In this document: in pieces, positions 54,843-64,000 of the stretch
How the letters are laid out: each line of letters starts with the position of its first letter
Position numbering within the stretch: the stretch's first letter is position 1
Assembly: GCF_004115085.1 (NCBI RefSeq)
Contig: NZ_QXJP01000003.1
Location: 62,001-126,000, forward strand
Source: Longirhabdus pacifica
Lineage (GTDB): Bacteria; Bacillota; Bacilli; Paenibacillales; DSM-105158
Length of the DNA stretch: 64,000 nt
Direction: 5' to 3'
Program-made: the position numbers and the translations under genes
Notes under the pieces: generated by a model
The model's input: only the letters and a program-made list of their open reading frames with translations
The model's database searches: none
Told to the model about the DNA's origin: nothing

Positions 54843-56813
54843 TTAACTGATAAATGAGTTAGGATCGATGATAAGTGAAACTTCTCCATCTCCTAATATG
54901 GTTGCTCCAGATATATATGGCACATTCGTTAAATACTGACCTAACGATTTAATGACTATTTCTTGTTGACCTAGTACTTCATCGACTACTAGTGCAGCAT
55001 ATTTTTTTCCTTTACGAATAATGACAATGTCCAAATCATCGTTATTAGATGGTTTTTTTACAATATCAAATATACGGTGTACATATATTACTGGTATTAG
55101 CATGTCTCTATAAGCATACATTTCTATGCCATGTACATTTTTGACTTGATCTTTTTTTATAGCTGCCGTTTCAATGACAGATGTAATAGGCAATACGTAT
55201 TTTTCATCACTAACTACAATTCGAATGGCAGTGATGATAGATAGAGTTAGTGGTAAACGAATAGTAAATTTCGTCCCTTTTTGCAAAGCAGATTCAATAG
55301 AAACATCTCCACCAAGAGCGTCGATTTTAGATTTGACGACATCTAATCCTACGCCTCTTCCAGATAAATCTGTTACTTTTTCCGCTGTACTAAATCCTGC
55401 ATGAAAGAGATACGGATATACTTCTTCATCTTTTAATTCGTTAGCAACCTCTTCCGTTAAGATGCCACGTTCCACGATCAAAGATTTTATTTTCTCTGGA
55501 TCAATTCCTGCCCCATCTTCCTCGATCTCTATAAAAATGTTGTCTCCACTATGGTAGGCGCGAAGAAATATTTTTCCTACTTCGTCTTTCCCTTTTGCCA
55601 ACCGATCTTCTGCCTTTTCAATACCATGATCAATAGCATTTCGCAGTAAATGTACTAAAGGATCTCCAATTTCATTGACTAGTGTACGATCTAACTCCGT
55701 ATCTGCACCCTCCATGACGAGATCTACTTTTTTATTCAGTTGCTTTGCAATATCTCTAATCATGCGCGGGAATCGACTAAACACAGAATCAATGGTTACC
55801 ATTCTAAGTTTTAATACGATATCTTGCAGTTGAACACTAATTCTGGACATGTGATCGACTGTCTCCGTTAAATTACTATCCCCGATACTTTCAGCCATGG
55901 ATTGTAACCGAACTCGATCAATGAGCATCTCACTAAATAAGTTCATTAATTGATCCAATCGTTCAATATCTACTCTAATCGTTTTACCTGCAACGCCACC
56001 TTGCTTTTGATTGCCCTTAGATGTAGTAGATTTATCTTTTTGTTCTGTTTCCTCTAGCTCATTTTTGGATGCATCCTTTTTCAATTGATCCATCTTTAAG
56101 CGTTCACATTGAACAGATTTTATTTCTGATATTTGATATATCTCATCTTGTAATTTTTGTTGGTTCGTATTCCCTATGTAATAAATTCGAAGTTCTGTTT
56201 CTTCCCATAATTGCTGTTCGATATGTTCTACAGAAGGTATGCAGTGGATGATTTCTCCGCTTTTTTCTAGCTGGTTAAAAACCATATATGCCCTTGCTGT
56301 TTTTAATTGACAGGATGATTCTAATTGAACAGTTAAATAAAAAACGGACATATTACTCTCAAGTGCTTGTATCAACACTTGTTTCTGATATTCATCCAGT
56401 TCGTCTTGCTGACTACTTGACATCGATTGTTGACTGCTGTCATTCAGCGATCGTAAGTTTGCAATTAATTCAGTATTATCTAACTTGCCTTGTCCACCAT
56501 CTATAACATCCTGTAACATTTGCTCTAATTTGTCCAAACCTGAAAAGAACAAATCAAAAAGTGTGGATGAGACTGCAAGTTGTTTTTCCCTCACTTGTCC
56601 TAACACATTTTCCATTTCGTGAGTCAAATCTGCAATATCATTAAAACCCATGGTTGCAGACATTCCTTTTAACGTATGCGCTGATCTAAAAATATCGTTA
56701 ACGATTTGGAGATTAGAGTGGTCACTTTCCAATTGCAATAACATATCATTCATTGATTGCAAATGATCCGTGGTCTCCTCTATAAACATAGGTAAATACT
56801 GATTGATATCCAA
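54843..56813 (-). CDS. cheA: Chemotaxis histidine kinase CheA
   Basis: Receptor-controlled kinase that phosphorylates CheY and CheB. In the 656 aa: Hpt domain with the phospho-His in RSAHTLKGMSATMGF (about residue 47), P2 domain, dimerisation helices, HATPase with LVHLLRNAIDHGIE, EDGAGIDPEKI and SGRGVGLDVVKSKIDALGG, then a CheW-like domain. The start is TTG (MDINQYLPMFIEE) after AAGGAGG. Confidence 0.97.
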   Translation of the reverse strand: MDINQYLPMFIEETTDHLQSMNDMLLQLESDHSNLQIVNDIFRSAHTLKGMSATMGFNDIADLTHEMENVLGQVREKQLAVSSTLFDLFFSGLDKLEQMLQDVIDGGQGKLDNTELIANLRSLNDSSQQSMSSSQQDELDEYQKQVLIQALESNMSVFYLTVQLESSCQLKTARAYMVFNQLEKSGEIIHCIPSVEHIEQQLWEETELRIYYIGNTNQQKLQDEIYQISEIKSVQCERLKMDQLKKDASKNELEETEQKDKSTTSKGNQKQGGVAGKTIRVDIERLDQLMNLFSEMLIDRVRLQSMAESIGDSNLTETVDHMSRISVQLQDIVLKLRMVTIDSVFSRFPRMIRDIAKQLNKKVDLVMEGADTELDRTLVNEIGDPLVHLLRNAIDHGIEKAEDRLAKGKDEVGKIFLRAYHSGDNIFIEIEEDGAGIDPEKIKSLIVERGILTEEVANELKDEEVYPYLFHAGFSTAEKVTDLSGRGVGLDVVKSKIDALGGDVSIESALQKGTKFTIRLPLTLSIITAIRIVVSDEKYVLPITSVIETAAIKKDQVKNVHGIEMYAYRDMLIPVIYVHRIFDIVKKPSNNDDLDIVIIRKGKKYAALVVDEVLGQQEIVIKSLGQYLTNVPYISGATILGDGEVSLIIDPNSFIS

Positions 56814-56847
56814 AACGCTCGCACCTCCTTAAGCTAAAGCTTTTTTC

Positions 56848-57912
56848 TTATTTTAGAAATAGGCTGATTTTGCTTGCAATGTGCTCCAGTGGAACAATAT
56901 GATCGACGACATCAAGTCTTACTGCAGATCTAGGCATACCATACACTACACATGTTTCTTCTGACTGTGCAATCGTACCTACATCGTCTAGCTGTTTTAA
57001 TTTTTTCATTCCTTGAGCTCCATCGCTTCCCATACCGGTCATAATAACTAACAATCGTTTTACATGTTGTAGTGTATATAAAGACTCGTACAATACGTCA
57101 ACAGAAGGTCTGTGTCCACAACACTGCTCATTTTGATTCAATTGAATGGTGTAGTGACGAGCAGGCCGCTCTACAACCTCCATATGATAATCACCAGGTG
57201 CAATGTACACTTTTCCATTTAATAGAGGTTCACCTTGTTCTGCCTCTTTTACATGGAGTGAGCAACCTGCATTTAATCTATTCGCTAAAGATGCCGTGAA
57301 TTTAGCAGGCATGTGCTGAACAATCACAATGGGAGCTGGAAAATACTTTGGTAGACTAGTAAGCACTTGCTGTAAAGCTTTTGGCCCACCTGTGGAAGCT
57401 CCAATAGCAACAATAGATCTCACTTCGTTATCATTATGATGTTGGAATGACACTTCTTCTTCACAGTGATGAACCTCATTCGTTACTGTTTTCGTGTCCT
57501 TCGCTAATGTTTTCATTTCACTTTTGCCTGCAGCAAGTAGCTTCTGTATTAATAATGTTTTTACCGACGATAAATCTAAAGAAATGCTGCCAGATGGTTT
57601 ACATACAAAGTCAAAAGCTCCTAGTTGAAGGGCACGAATGGTAGTGTCGGTGTCACCCCATGTACTTAATACAATGACGGGAGTAGGTCTTACAGCCATA
57701 ATCTTCTGTAATGCTTCCATCCCATTCATTAGAGGCATTTCGATATCCATCGTGATGACATCCGGTTGTATGGTAGATAGATGCTCTAATGCATCTACCC
57801 CATCCCTTGCTTTATACACAACTTCTAATCTTTTATCCTCGTCAATTAAATCCGCTATGATTTTCCGCATAAAAGCAGAATCATCAACGACCATTACCCT
57901 GTATATTTTCAT
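56848..57912 (-). CDS. cheB: Chemotaxis methylesterase/response regulator CheB
   Basis: Demethylates and deamidates receptors. In the 354 aa, a receiver domain has the phospho-Asp in TMDIEMPLMNG. The methylesterase domain has a Ser-His-Asp set (AIGASTGGPKAL; VQHMPAKFT; MTGMGSDGAQGMK). The frame opens three codons earlier at GTG, but the ATG at 57912 (MKIYRVMVVDDSAF) has better spacing from AAGG. It follows flhF by only 29 bases: the flhG gene usual at this place is absent. Confidence 0.95.
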   Translation of the reverse strand: MKIYRVMVVDDSAFMRKIIADLIDEDKRLEVVYKARDGVDALEHLSTIQPDVITMDIEMPLMNGMEALQKIMAVRPTPVIVLSTWGDTDTTIRALQLGAFDFVCKPSGSISLDLSSVKTLLIQKLLAAGKSEMKTLAKDTKTVTNEVHHCEEEVSFQHHNDNEVRSIVAIGASTGGPKALQQVLTSLPKYFPAPIVIVQHMPAKFTASLANRLNAGCSLHVKEAEQGEPLLNGKVYIAPGDYHMEVVERPARHYTIQLNQNEQCCGHRPSVDVLYESLYTLQHVKRLLVIMTGMGSDGAQGMKKLKQLDDVGTIAQSEETCVVYGMPRSAVRLDVVDHIVPLEHIASKISLFLK

Positions 57913-57941
57913 AGATGTCACCTTCCCTTGATAAGGTACAA

Positions 57942-59192
57942 TTAATTATCCTTTAATAAAGAATCTACCACTTTATTCGGATCAACTAATGCAATATCAT
58001 CTGGAACATTTTGACCAAACGTAATGTACGATAGTTGGTAAGGAAAATCATGTGCTACATTAACGATAGTCCCCAAACTGTTCGTTTCATCCGCTTTTGT
58101 GAAAATAATTTTATCCACCTGAAATTTAGAAAAGTTATCTATGATTATTTTCATATCACTATATTTACTATTCAGACTAACGACTAAAAAAGTCTCAGTA
58201 GGAACAGGCACTATATTTAAATAACTGATTGTTTCTGAAACATGCACTTCATCGCAGAAATTTTTTCCTGTTGTATCCATAAAAATAATATCACAATATG
58301 TCAGTTTATGATAAGCTTTTTCGACATCTTTCGGAGAATTCACAATTTCACATGGTGCATTTAAAATTTTTGCATATGTTTTCATTTGCTCGACAGCTGC
58401 TATACGAAATGTGTCGGATGTAATGAATCCAACTTTTTTACCTTTTAACATTTCATTTGCCGCTAGTTTCGCTAACGTTGTCGTTTTTCCGACCCCTGTT
58501 GGTCCCACTACGTGTACCATTTTAGTCTCTTGCTTCATGTCTCCTACTTTTTCAGGTGTTAAGATTTGGTGAAGTTTTTGCTTCACCAAATCCTCCCAAT
58601 CTGAATCAACGACATTACTGCCATGCTCTATCATAGATAATGTTAGTGACTCAATGATTGCCTCTGATACTTCTGCTTTTTTTAATTTTTGCTCCAACTG
58701 TTTTAGTGGGGCAAAAGTGTCATCTTTCTCTTTTACTAACGTTCCTATCCACTGTTTCATTTGCTGCATTTGTTCTTGTATAGACTGCATGCTTTCATCG
58801 TTAGTAGAAGCAAGGTTTTGCTTTACTTCTGCTTGTTTACTAGCATGTGACAAAGGCGATACCTCATCACTTGGCTTGGAAGTCACTTCTTGTTGCAATG
58901 TATGTTCCGCTACAGCAGAAGTTAACGTTGCTAGCTTTCGTTCAAATGTAGTGGAGGGGTTTTTACTTTCTTTTGTAAAACTTCTATTATTTAATTTTGC
59001 GTTAGGCTTTACATTGTTCCATTCACTAGCTGCAATGACTTCATATTTTTTCTTTTTAACTAAACCTAACATTTTCTTTTCGACAATTTCTTTACTACTT
59101 AAAATAACAGCGTCGGCTCCTAAATCTGCTCTTACTTGCTCCAGTGCTTTTTCCATGGAATCAGCAACATAATGTTTCGTACTCATACTCAT
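57942..59192 (-). CDS. flhF: Flagellar SRP-like GTPase FlhF, with an altered G3 motif
   Basis: Signal-recognition-type GTPase that places flagellar basal bodies. In the 416 aa, the N-terminal B domain (MSTKHYVADSMEKALEQVRA) and a polar linker precede the NG domain with GPTGVGKTTTLAKLAANE (near 230) and TKADETNSLG. The G3 motif reads MDTTGKNF, where the family has DTAGRN, so GTPase properties may differ. It overlaps flhA by four bases (ATGA). Its usual regulator FlhG is not next to it. Confidence 0.93.
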   Translation of the reverse strand: MSMSTKHYVADSMEKALEQVRADLGADAVILSSKEIVEKKMLGLVKKKKYEVIAASEWNNVKPNAKLNNRSFTKESKNPSTTFERKLATLTSAVAEHTLQQEVTSKPSDEVSPLSHASKQAEVKQNLASTNDESMQSIQEQMQQMKQWIGTLVKEKDDTFAPLKQLEQKLKKAEVSEAIIESLTLSMIEHGSNVVDSDWEDLVKQKLHQILTPEKVGDMKQETKMVHVVGPTGVGKTTTLAKLAANEMLKGKKVGFITSDTFRIAAVEQMKTYAKILNAPCEIVNSPKDVEKAYHKLTYCDIIFMDTTGKNFCDEVHVSETISYLNIVPVPTETFLVVSLNSKYSDMKIIIDNFSKFQVDKIIFTKADETNSLGTIVNVAHDFPYQLSYITFGQNVPDDIALVDPNKVVDSLLKDN

Positions 59193-61219
59193 GCATTAAC
59201 CACTCCAACACTTTTTATTTCTACGCTCGGTTCTAGCTCGTTATAAGAAAGTATAGGTACATCTGGAAGTGCACGAACTAACAATTGACGTAGATACATT
59301 CTAATATTGGGTGATGCTAGTAACACTGGCTGTTGCCCAAGCTGTAACAATTTGTTGCACTCTTCTTTCGTTCTTCTTAAAATTAATTGAGAAGAAGTAG
59401 GGTCCATAGCTAAATAGTTCCCTTGCTCCGTCTGCTGCACAGAATCGACAATTTTCTTCTCCACTGCAGCGGCAAGCGTAATGACTTTTAATGATTGGTT
59501 ATCCGACGCATATTGTTGTGTGATTTGTCTTGATAGTGCTTGTCTCACATATTCCGTAAGCACTTCAGGATCTTTCGTGTACGTAGCGTAATCAGCCAAT
59601 GTTTCAAATATGGTCACAAGATCACGAATAGAAATATTCTCATTTAATAATCTCACCAATATTTTCTGTATGTCACCAATCGACATTAAATTCGGAATAA
59701 GTTCGTCTACTAATGCAGGATAATTTTCTTTTAAATTATCCACAAGCATTTGTGTTTCCTGTCTTCCGATTAATTCATAAGCATGTCGTTTGATTACTTC
59801 AGTTAAATGAGTAGCTACAACGGATGGAGGGTCAACGATGGTATAGCCTGAAAGCTCCGCTCTTTCTTTCGTTGGTTCATCGATCCATAACGCTGGAAGT
59901 CCAAATGCAGGCTCTACTGTTTCTACCCCTTTAATCGATTCATCTTCCATTCCAGTACTCATCGCTAAATAGTGGTTAAGTAATATTTCACCATCGGCCA
60001 CGCGATTCCCTTTAATTTTAATGACGTATTCGTTCGGTTTTAGTTGAATATTGTCGCGAATTCGGATAACAGGTACGACAAATCCCAAATCTACCGCAGT
60101 TTGTCGACGAATCATAATGATGCGATCCAGTAAGTCCCCACCTTGTTGCGCATCCGCTAACGGTATTAGACCATAACCAAATTCAAATTCGATAGAATCG
60201 ACATGAAGTAAGTTGATTACACTCTCTGGACTTTTAATTTCTTCTATTTCCTGTTCTTCTTCCATCACTTGTTCTACCTCATCCTTCTGATTCATCGTCT
60301 GCTGCATTCGTATGCCTGCAAAAATAAGGATGCCTGCAATCGGTATAATATACTTCCATTCGATAGGTGTAAATCCAAGCAGTATGAGTGTTCCAGCAAC
60401 GATATAGAGTAGTCTTGGATAAGTTAACAATTGTGAACTAACATCTTCTGCAAAGTTTCCTTCGGAAGCCGAACGGGTCACTACTAAACCTGCTGAAATC
60501 GATATGAGCAATGCTGGTATTTGGCTGACTAGACCATCACCAATTGTCAGCATAGAAAATGTTTTTGCTGCTGTGGCTATGTCCATTTCATGCACGACCA
60601 TACCGATGATTAACCCACCAATTAAGTTGATGAGCATGATGACGATACCTGCAATCGCATCCCCTTTAACAAACTTACTAGCACCGTCCATCGCTCCGTA
60701 AAAATCGGCTTCTCGCTCGATTTTCTCGCGTCGTTGTTTTGCTTGCTCTTCATTAATGAGGCCTGCATTTAAATCTGCATCAATACTCATCTGTTTCCCT
60801 GGCATCGCATCCAATGTAAATCTCGCTGCAACTTCCGCCACACGTTCCGAACCTTTCGTAATAACGATAAATTGTACAACGACAAGAATAAGGAATACGA
60901 CGAAACCGACAATGACTGATTGTCCACCAACGAATGCGCCGAATACTGAAACGACGTTTCCACCATCTGCTTCCGACAATATTTTACGTGTAGTGGAAAC
61001 ATTTAGCGCCAGTCGAAACAACGTAGTGACTAAAAGAATCGCAGGAAAGATAGAGAACTGCAAAGCGTCCTGTGTATTCATCGCAATCAATAAGATCGTT
61101 AATGCCAAAGAAATATTAATAATCAATAAGAAACTAACAATAGTTAAAGGTATCGGTATAATCATGATTAAAATCATACCGATAACACCTAGCATGATAG
61201 CGACGTCTCTCGTTTTCAT
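59189..61219 (-). CDS. flhA: Flagellar export gate protein FlhA
   Basis: Inner-membrane gate of the flagellar type III exporter. In the 676 aa, about eight helices precede a FHIPEP loop and a large cytoplasmic domain (from about residue 350). RLALNVSTTRKIL and DALQFSIFPAILLVTTLF are family motifs. The frame is open eight codons upstream, but AAGGAGG with eight-base spacing favours ATG 61219 (MKTRDVAIMLGVIG). Confidence 0.96.
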   Translation of the reverse strand: MKTRDVAIMLGVIGMILIMIIPIPLTIVSFLLIINISLALTILLIAMNTQDALQFSIFPAILLVTTLFRLALNVSTTRKILSEADGGNVVSVFGAFVGGQSVIVGFVVFLILVVVQFIVITKGSERVAEVAARFTLDAMPGKQMSIDADLNAGLINEEQAKQRREKIEREADFYGAMDGASKFVKGDAIAGIVIMLINLIGGLIIGMVVHEMDIATAAKTFSMLTIGDGLVSQIPALLISISAGLVVTRSASEGNFAEDVSSQLLTYPRLLYIVAGTLILLGFTPIEWKYIIPIAGILIFAGIRMQQTMNQKDEVEQVMEEEQEIEEIKSPESVINLLHVDSIEFEFGYGLIPLADAQQGGDLLDRIIMIRRQTAVDLGFVVPVIRIRDNIQLKPNEYVIKIKGNRVADGEILLNHYLAMSTGMEDESIKGVETVEPAFGLPALWIDEPTKERAELSGYTIVDPPSVVATHLTEVIKRHAYELIGRQETQMLVDNLKENYPALVDELIPNLMSIGDIQKILVRLLNENISIRDLVTIFETLADYATYTKDPEVLTEYVRQALSRQITQQYASDNQSLKVITLAAAVEKKIVDSVQQTEQGNYLAMDPTSSQLILRRTKEECNKLLQLGQQPVLLASPNIRMYLRQLLVRALPDVPILSYNELEPSVEIKSVGVVNA

Positions 61220-61239
61220 TTGCGCAACCTCCTTTCCCG

Positions 61240-62343
61240 TCATTTTCTCTGATCGTTGCCTTTCATTTTATACACATAAGCTAATACTTCTGCTACTGCT
61301 TGGAACATTTCTTCTGGGATACTCTCCCCGATTTCAACTTGTTGAAATAGTGCTCTTGCTAATGGTTTATTTTCCATCGTTACAATCTGATGTTCTTTTG
61401 CAATTGCTTTTATTTTCTGTGCAACGTAATCTTGTCCTTTAGCAATCACCATCGGTGCTTGCATTTCTTGATTGTCGTATTTTAAAGCAACAGCAAAGTG
61501 AGTCGGGTTCGTTACAATGACATCAGCATGAGGCACTTCTTGCATCATACGCTGCAACGCCATTCTCTTTTGCTTTTCTTTGATCTTGCTTTTTATCAAA
61601 GGGTCTCCCTCTGACTTTTTATACTCATCTTTGATGTCTTGTTTGGACATACGAATCGATTTTTCATGCTCATATCGCTGATAATAGTAGTCTAATATAG
61701 CAATACCAATAAGCAGTAAACCGATTTGAAATCCTAGTAAAAACGTCACTCTTGCAATGTAAGACAAAACATCGGTTAAAGACAACAAGGACAGCTGAAC
61801 TATTTGCTCTTTTTCTTTCCACAACGTATAAAAGATAATGAATCCTATAATCGTTAACTTTAAAAGAGATTTTACTAGTTCAGCCAAAGCACGAAGTGCA
61901 AATATTTTTTTTGCACCTTCAATAGGATTAATCTTTTTAAACTGTACCTTCAGTGGTTCGGTTGTAAATAACAAACCGATTTGAATGTAATTACCTACAA
62001 TACCAAACACAACGGCAACGAGCATAATAGGGGATAGAATCAATAACATTTCGAACATCATATTGTTAAAAATAATAACCATATTATCTATCGTGACATC
62101 CCACAGCATATACTCGTGAAAAGTAAAGGCGAAAAAATCAGCAATATGATTTTTAAAAAATCCACCGAGTAAAAACATCGCCAACATGCTGCAAAGCAAG
62201 ATGAGCGCCCCGGGAATTTCATTACTTTTGGCAACTTGCCCTTTTTTCCGAGACTCCTGCCTCTTCTTCGGTGTGGCTTTTTCTGTTTTCTCTTGAGCAA
62301 ATAGTTGCAAATCTAACTCTAACATCACTTTTCGCAACTTCAT
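61240..62343 (-). CDS. flhB: Flagellar export switch protein FlhB
   Basis: Controls substrate switching in flagellar export. In the 367 aa, an N-terminal cytoplasmic stretch (EKTEKATPKKRQESRKKGQV) is followed by four helices and the self-cleaving C-domain with NPTH (VTNPTHFAVALKYDNQEM). The start ATG lies only two or three bases after GGGAG, and a TTG two codons later has better spacing; the family N-terminus (MKLR...DLQLFA) supports the ATG. Confidence 0.95.
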   Translation of the reverse strand: MKLRKVMLELDLQLFAQEKTEKATPKKRQESRKKGQVAKSNEIPGALILLCSMLAMFLLGGFFKNHIADFFAFTFHEYMLWDVTIDNMVIIFNNMMFEMLLILSPIMLVAVVFGIVGNYIQIGLLFTTEPLKVQFKKINPIEGAKKIFALRALAELVKSLLKLTIIGFIIFYTLWKEKEQIVQLSLLSLTDVLSYIARVTFLLGFQIGLLLIGIAILDYYYQRYEHEKSIRMSKQDIKDEYKKSEGDPLIKSKIKEKQKRMALQRMMQEVPHADVIVTNPTHFAVALKYDNQEMQAPMVIAKGQDYVAQKIKAIAKEHQIVTMENKPLARALFQQVEIGESIPEEMFQAVAEVLAYVYKMKGNDQRK

Positions 62344-62352
62344 CTCTCCCGA

Positions 62353-63141
62353 TCAAGTGCCAGATACTTGCAATAACTGATCTAACGCTGTAAACATCGT
62401 TTCAAATAATTGACCAAACAAATAAGCGAAACCTGGTATCATTAGTAGTAAAATTAAAAATCCAACAATAATTTTGAATGGAATACCGACTACGAACACG
62501 TTAAATTGTGGCGTTATTTTGGATAAGATCCCTAAGGCTACATCCGATAAAAATAGTGCCGCAACTAATGGAGCTGACATTTGCAAGGCTATCGAAAACA
62601 TTTGCACGAAACTCTGCAACATAAAATTACTAACATCTCCATCATAAATTGCATTAAAAAACGTATTGTCAAAAGGAATCCATTCAAAACTTTGTACAAC
62701 TGCTTTTAATAAATAATGATGACCATCCATAACTAAAAATAATAATGTCGCAATGACATACTTGAAATTACCTATAATGGGACTTTGTGCGCCTGTCATC
62801 GGATCAAACACATTCACTATTCCAAATCCCATCTGCAAATCTACGAAAGAACCAGAAATCTGGATCGCTGTAAAAAATATATACGCTGCAAATCCGAGTG
62901 CCAATCCGATGAGTATTTCTCTAACGACACTAATCATATATGCAACATCCAGTGGTATACTGGACGGTAAACCAGCAGAAAAAAAGACGATAAATGAAAT
63001 AAAAAATGCTAACCCTACCTTCGCTTGAGGCGGTATGCCACGAAAGGAGAAGATAGGTGATGATACGAAAAACGCTGATATTCTACATAATACGAGTAAA
63101 AATGACGGTAAAAAATCTAATATGAGCTGCAATAACCTCAC
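62353..63141 (-). CDS. fliR: Flagellar export protein FliR
   Basis: Export gate component, 262 aa, with about six helices (LLVLCRISAFFVSSPIFSFR and GIPPQAKVGLAFFISFIVF are typical of the N-terminus; VFVVGIPFKIIVGFLILLLM of the C-terminus). The start GTG has a weak site. Three bases follow the fliQ stop. Confidence 0.95.
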   Translation of the reverse strand: MRLLQLILDFLPSFLLVLCRISAFFVSSPIFSFRGIPPQAKVGLAFFISFIVFFSAGLPSSIPLDVAYMISVVREILIGLALGFAAYIFFTAIQISGSFVDLQMGFGIVNVFDPMTGAQSPIIGNFKYVIATLLFLVMDGHHYLLKAVVQSFEWIPFDNTFFNAIYDGDVSNFMLQSFVQMFSIALQMSAPLVAALFLSDVALGILSKITPQFNVFVVGIPFKIIVGFLILLLMIPGFAYLFGQLFETMFTALDQLLQVSGT

Positions 63142-63144
63142 AAC

Positions 63145-63414
63145 CTATCCAATGAAATTATAGAGGTTATCCAATAAATTGTATGTAAAATCTACCATTA
63201 CCCCTAACATCCATCTACCAAAAAAAAGCACCGCTACTAGTACAGCAATAATTTTAGGAATGAATGCAAGCGTCTGTTCTTGTATTTGCGTCGTCGCTTG
63301 AAAAATACTTACGAGTAAACCAACAACAAGTGCTACTAGCATAAGGGGCAATCCTATCCTCAAAATCGTATTGACGGCATGTGTTGCTATTTCGATGACC
63401 AATTCTGAATTCAT
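63145..63414 (-). CDS. fliQ: Flagellar export protein FliQ
   Basis: 89 aa, two helices (LRIGLPLMLVALVVGLLVS; IPKIIAVLVAVLFFGRWML), with the conserved SIFQATTQIQEQTLAFIPK motif between them. AAAGGAG precedes the ATG. Confidence 0.96.
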   Translation of the reverse strand: MNSELVIEIATHAVNTILRIGLPLMLVALVVGLLVSIFQATTQIQEQTLAFIPKIIAVLVAVLFFGRWMLGVMVDFTYNLLDNLYNFIG

Positions 63415-63487
63415 GATAGACTCCTTTTTGCTTGTTTTTAAGACGCCTTAACATGTGTAAAGTATGACTTCAATGTCTATGTTTTAG

Positions 63488-64000
63488 CTATCCATTAAAA
63501 CTCAATAACAACGACTTCACAACCAAATACCAACCATCTACTAATACAAATAGTAGTATTTTAAACGGTAATGAAATCATTACAGGTGGGAGCATCATCA
63601 TTCCCATCGACATCAATACACTAGATACGATCATGTCTATTACTAAGAAAGGAATGAAAATCATAAAACCCATTTGGAAGGCTGTTTTTAGTTCACTGAT
63701 AACAAATGCAGGAATCAGTGCCGTAATCGGTGTATCTTGAATATTCTCAGGCTTTTCCGCATTTGCAAAATCTAAAAACAACTGCAAGTCTTTTTCCCTC
63801 GTATGCTTGCCCATGAAATCTTTTAATGGAGCAGCAGCTTTCTCAAATAGTTCCTCGTAGGTAGTAATCTCACCACTAATATAAGGTTGTATGGCTTGTT
63901 CGTTCACTTCTGCAAATGTAGGTGCCATCACAAACAAGGTTAAGAATAACGCTAATCCGATAATAACTTGATTGGGAGGCATTTGTTGTGTTGCTAATGA
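63488..64000 (-). CDS. fliP: Flagellar export protein FliP, 5' end cut by the window edge
   Basis: Export gate core subunit. The visible 170 residues begin [18 protein letters not shown], the middle of FliP, so the true start lies outside the window; the Met in that stretch is internal. The remaining helices ([40 protein letters not shown]) and the C-terminal [12 protein letters not shown] are intact. Confidence 0.96.
   Translation of the reverse strand, partial: SLATQQMPPNQVIIGLALFLTLFVMAPTFAEVNEQAIQPYISGEITTYEELFEKAAAPLKDFMGKHTREKDLQLFLDFANAEKPENIQDTPITALIPAFVISELKTAFQMGFMIFIPFLVIDMIVSSVLMSMGMMMLPPVMISLPFKILLFVLVDGWYLVVKSLLLSFNG

Noticed and set aside
60756-61442. Long plus-strand open frame opposite flhA/flhB
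   Set aside because: Entirely antisense to two well-supported flagellar genes; its composition is explained by their codon pattern.

Overview
The window is one long, almost entirely minus-strand block of core genes from a low-GC, endospore-forming, flagellated member of the Bacillales. Sporulation is shown by spoIIIE, dpaA/dpaB (dipicolinate synthase), tepA, ylxY and a SleB-type cortex hydrolase. Motility is shown by a flagellar export/chemotaxis operon with sigD. Gene order follows the recA-to-fliP region of Bacillus subtilis, but several points suggest a lineage outside classical Bacillaceae, perhaps nearer Paenibacillaceae/Brevibacillus: a short EF-Ts (215 aa), dut directly after mlpA, nrnA between rbfA and truB, a FapA (DUF342) gene next to sigD, and an archaeal-type prolyl-tRNA synthetase at the proS position. 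That placement is inference from memory of gene content.

Layout in window coordinates (transcription runs right to left). 1-3.7 kb: recX (cut by the edge), recA with a LexA box, cinA, pgsA. 3.8-10.5 kb: a small membrane protein, a RodZ-like protein, ymfK, ymfJ, the ymfF-ymfH-ymfI operon, a SleB-like hydrolase. 10.5-16.2 kb: spoIIIE/ftsK, ylzJ, tepA, RNase J. 16.6-24.6 kb: the lysine/diaminopimelate/dipicolinate cluster dapA-dapG-asd-dpaB-dpaA, then dut, mlpA, ylxY. 24.8-35.7 kb: RNA metabolism and translation initiation (pnp, rpsO, ribF, truB, nrnA, rbfA, infB, ylxQ, rnpM, nusA, rimP). 35.8-49 kb: polC, proS, rasP, dxr, cdsA, uppS, frr, pyrH, tsf, rpsB. 49-64 kb: a motility operon from fliP (cut by the right edge) through fliQ, fliR, flhB, flhA, flhF, cheB, cheA, cheW, cheC, cheD, an unknown membrane protein, sigD, fapA, a charged protein, a SwrB-like protein and an MltG-like domain protein.

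Regulatory signals could be read in many gaps: sigma-A promoters before recA, pgsA, ymfF, rnj, rpsO, rimP/nusA, rasP and rpsB; sporulation-type promoters before ylxY (sigma-E-like), dpaA (sigma-K-like) and sleB (sigma-G-like); and about fifteen intrinsic terminators. Many ribosome binding sites lie so close to the first in-frame start that an internal start was preferred; these choices are explained per gene. TTG starts are frequent.

The most unusual signal is a pair of ~130-bp repeats (20004-20132 and 27583-27714), each just after a stop codon and in opposite orientations. Each folds into a long outer stem around an inner 9-bp hairpin whose arms differ between the copies by compensating changes, as expected of a conserved RNA or cruciform structure. 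Other notable points are the absence of flhG between flhF and cheB together with an altered FlhF G3 motif, the archaeal-type ProRS, the short EF-Ts, and a CinA whose deamidase domain has lost its signature residues. No tRNA, rRNA, CRISPR, prophage or insertion sequence was seen.
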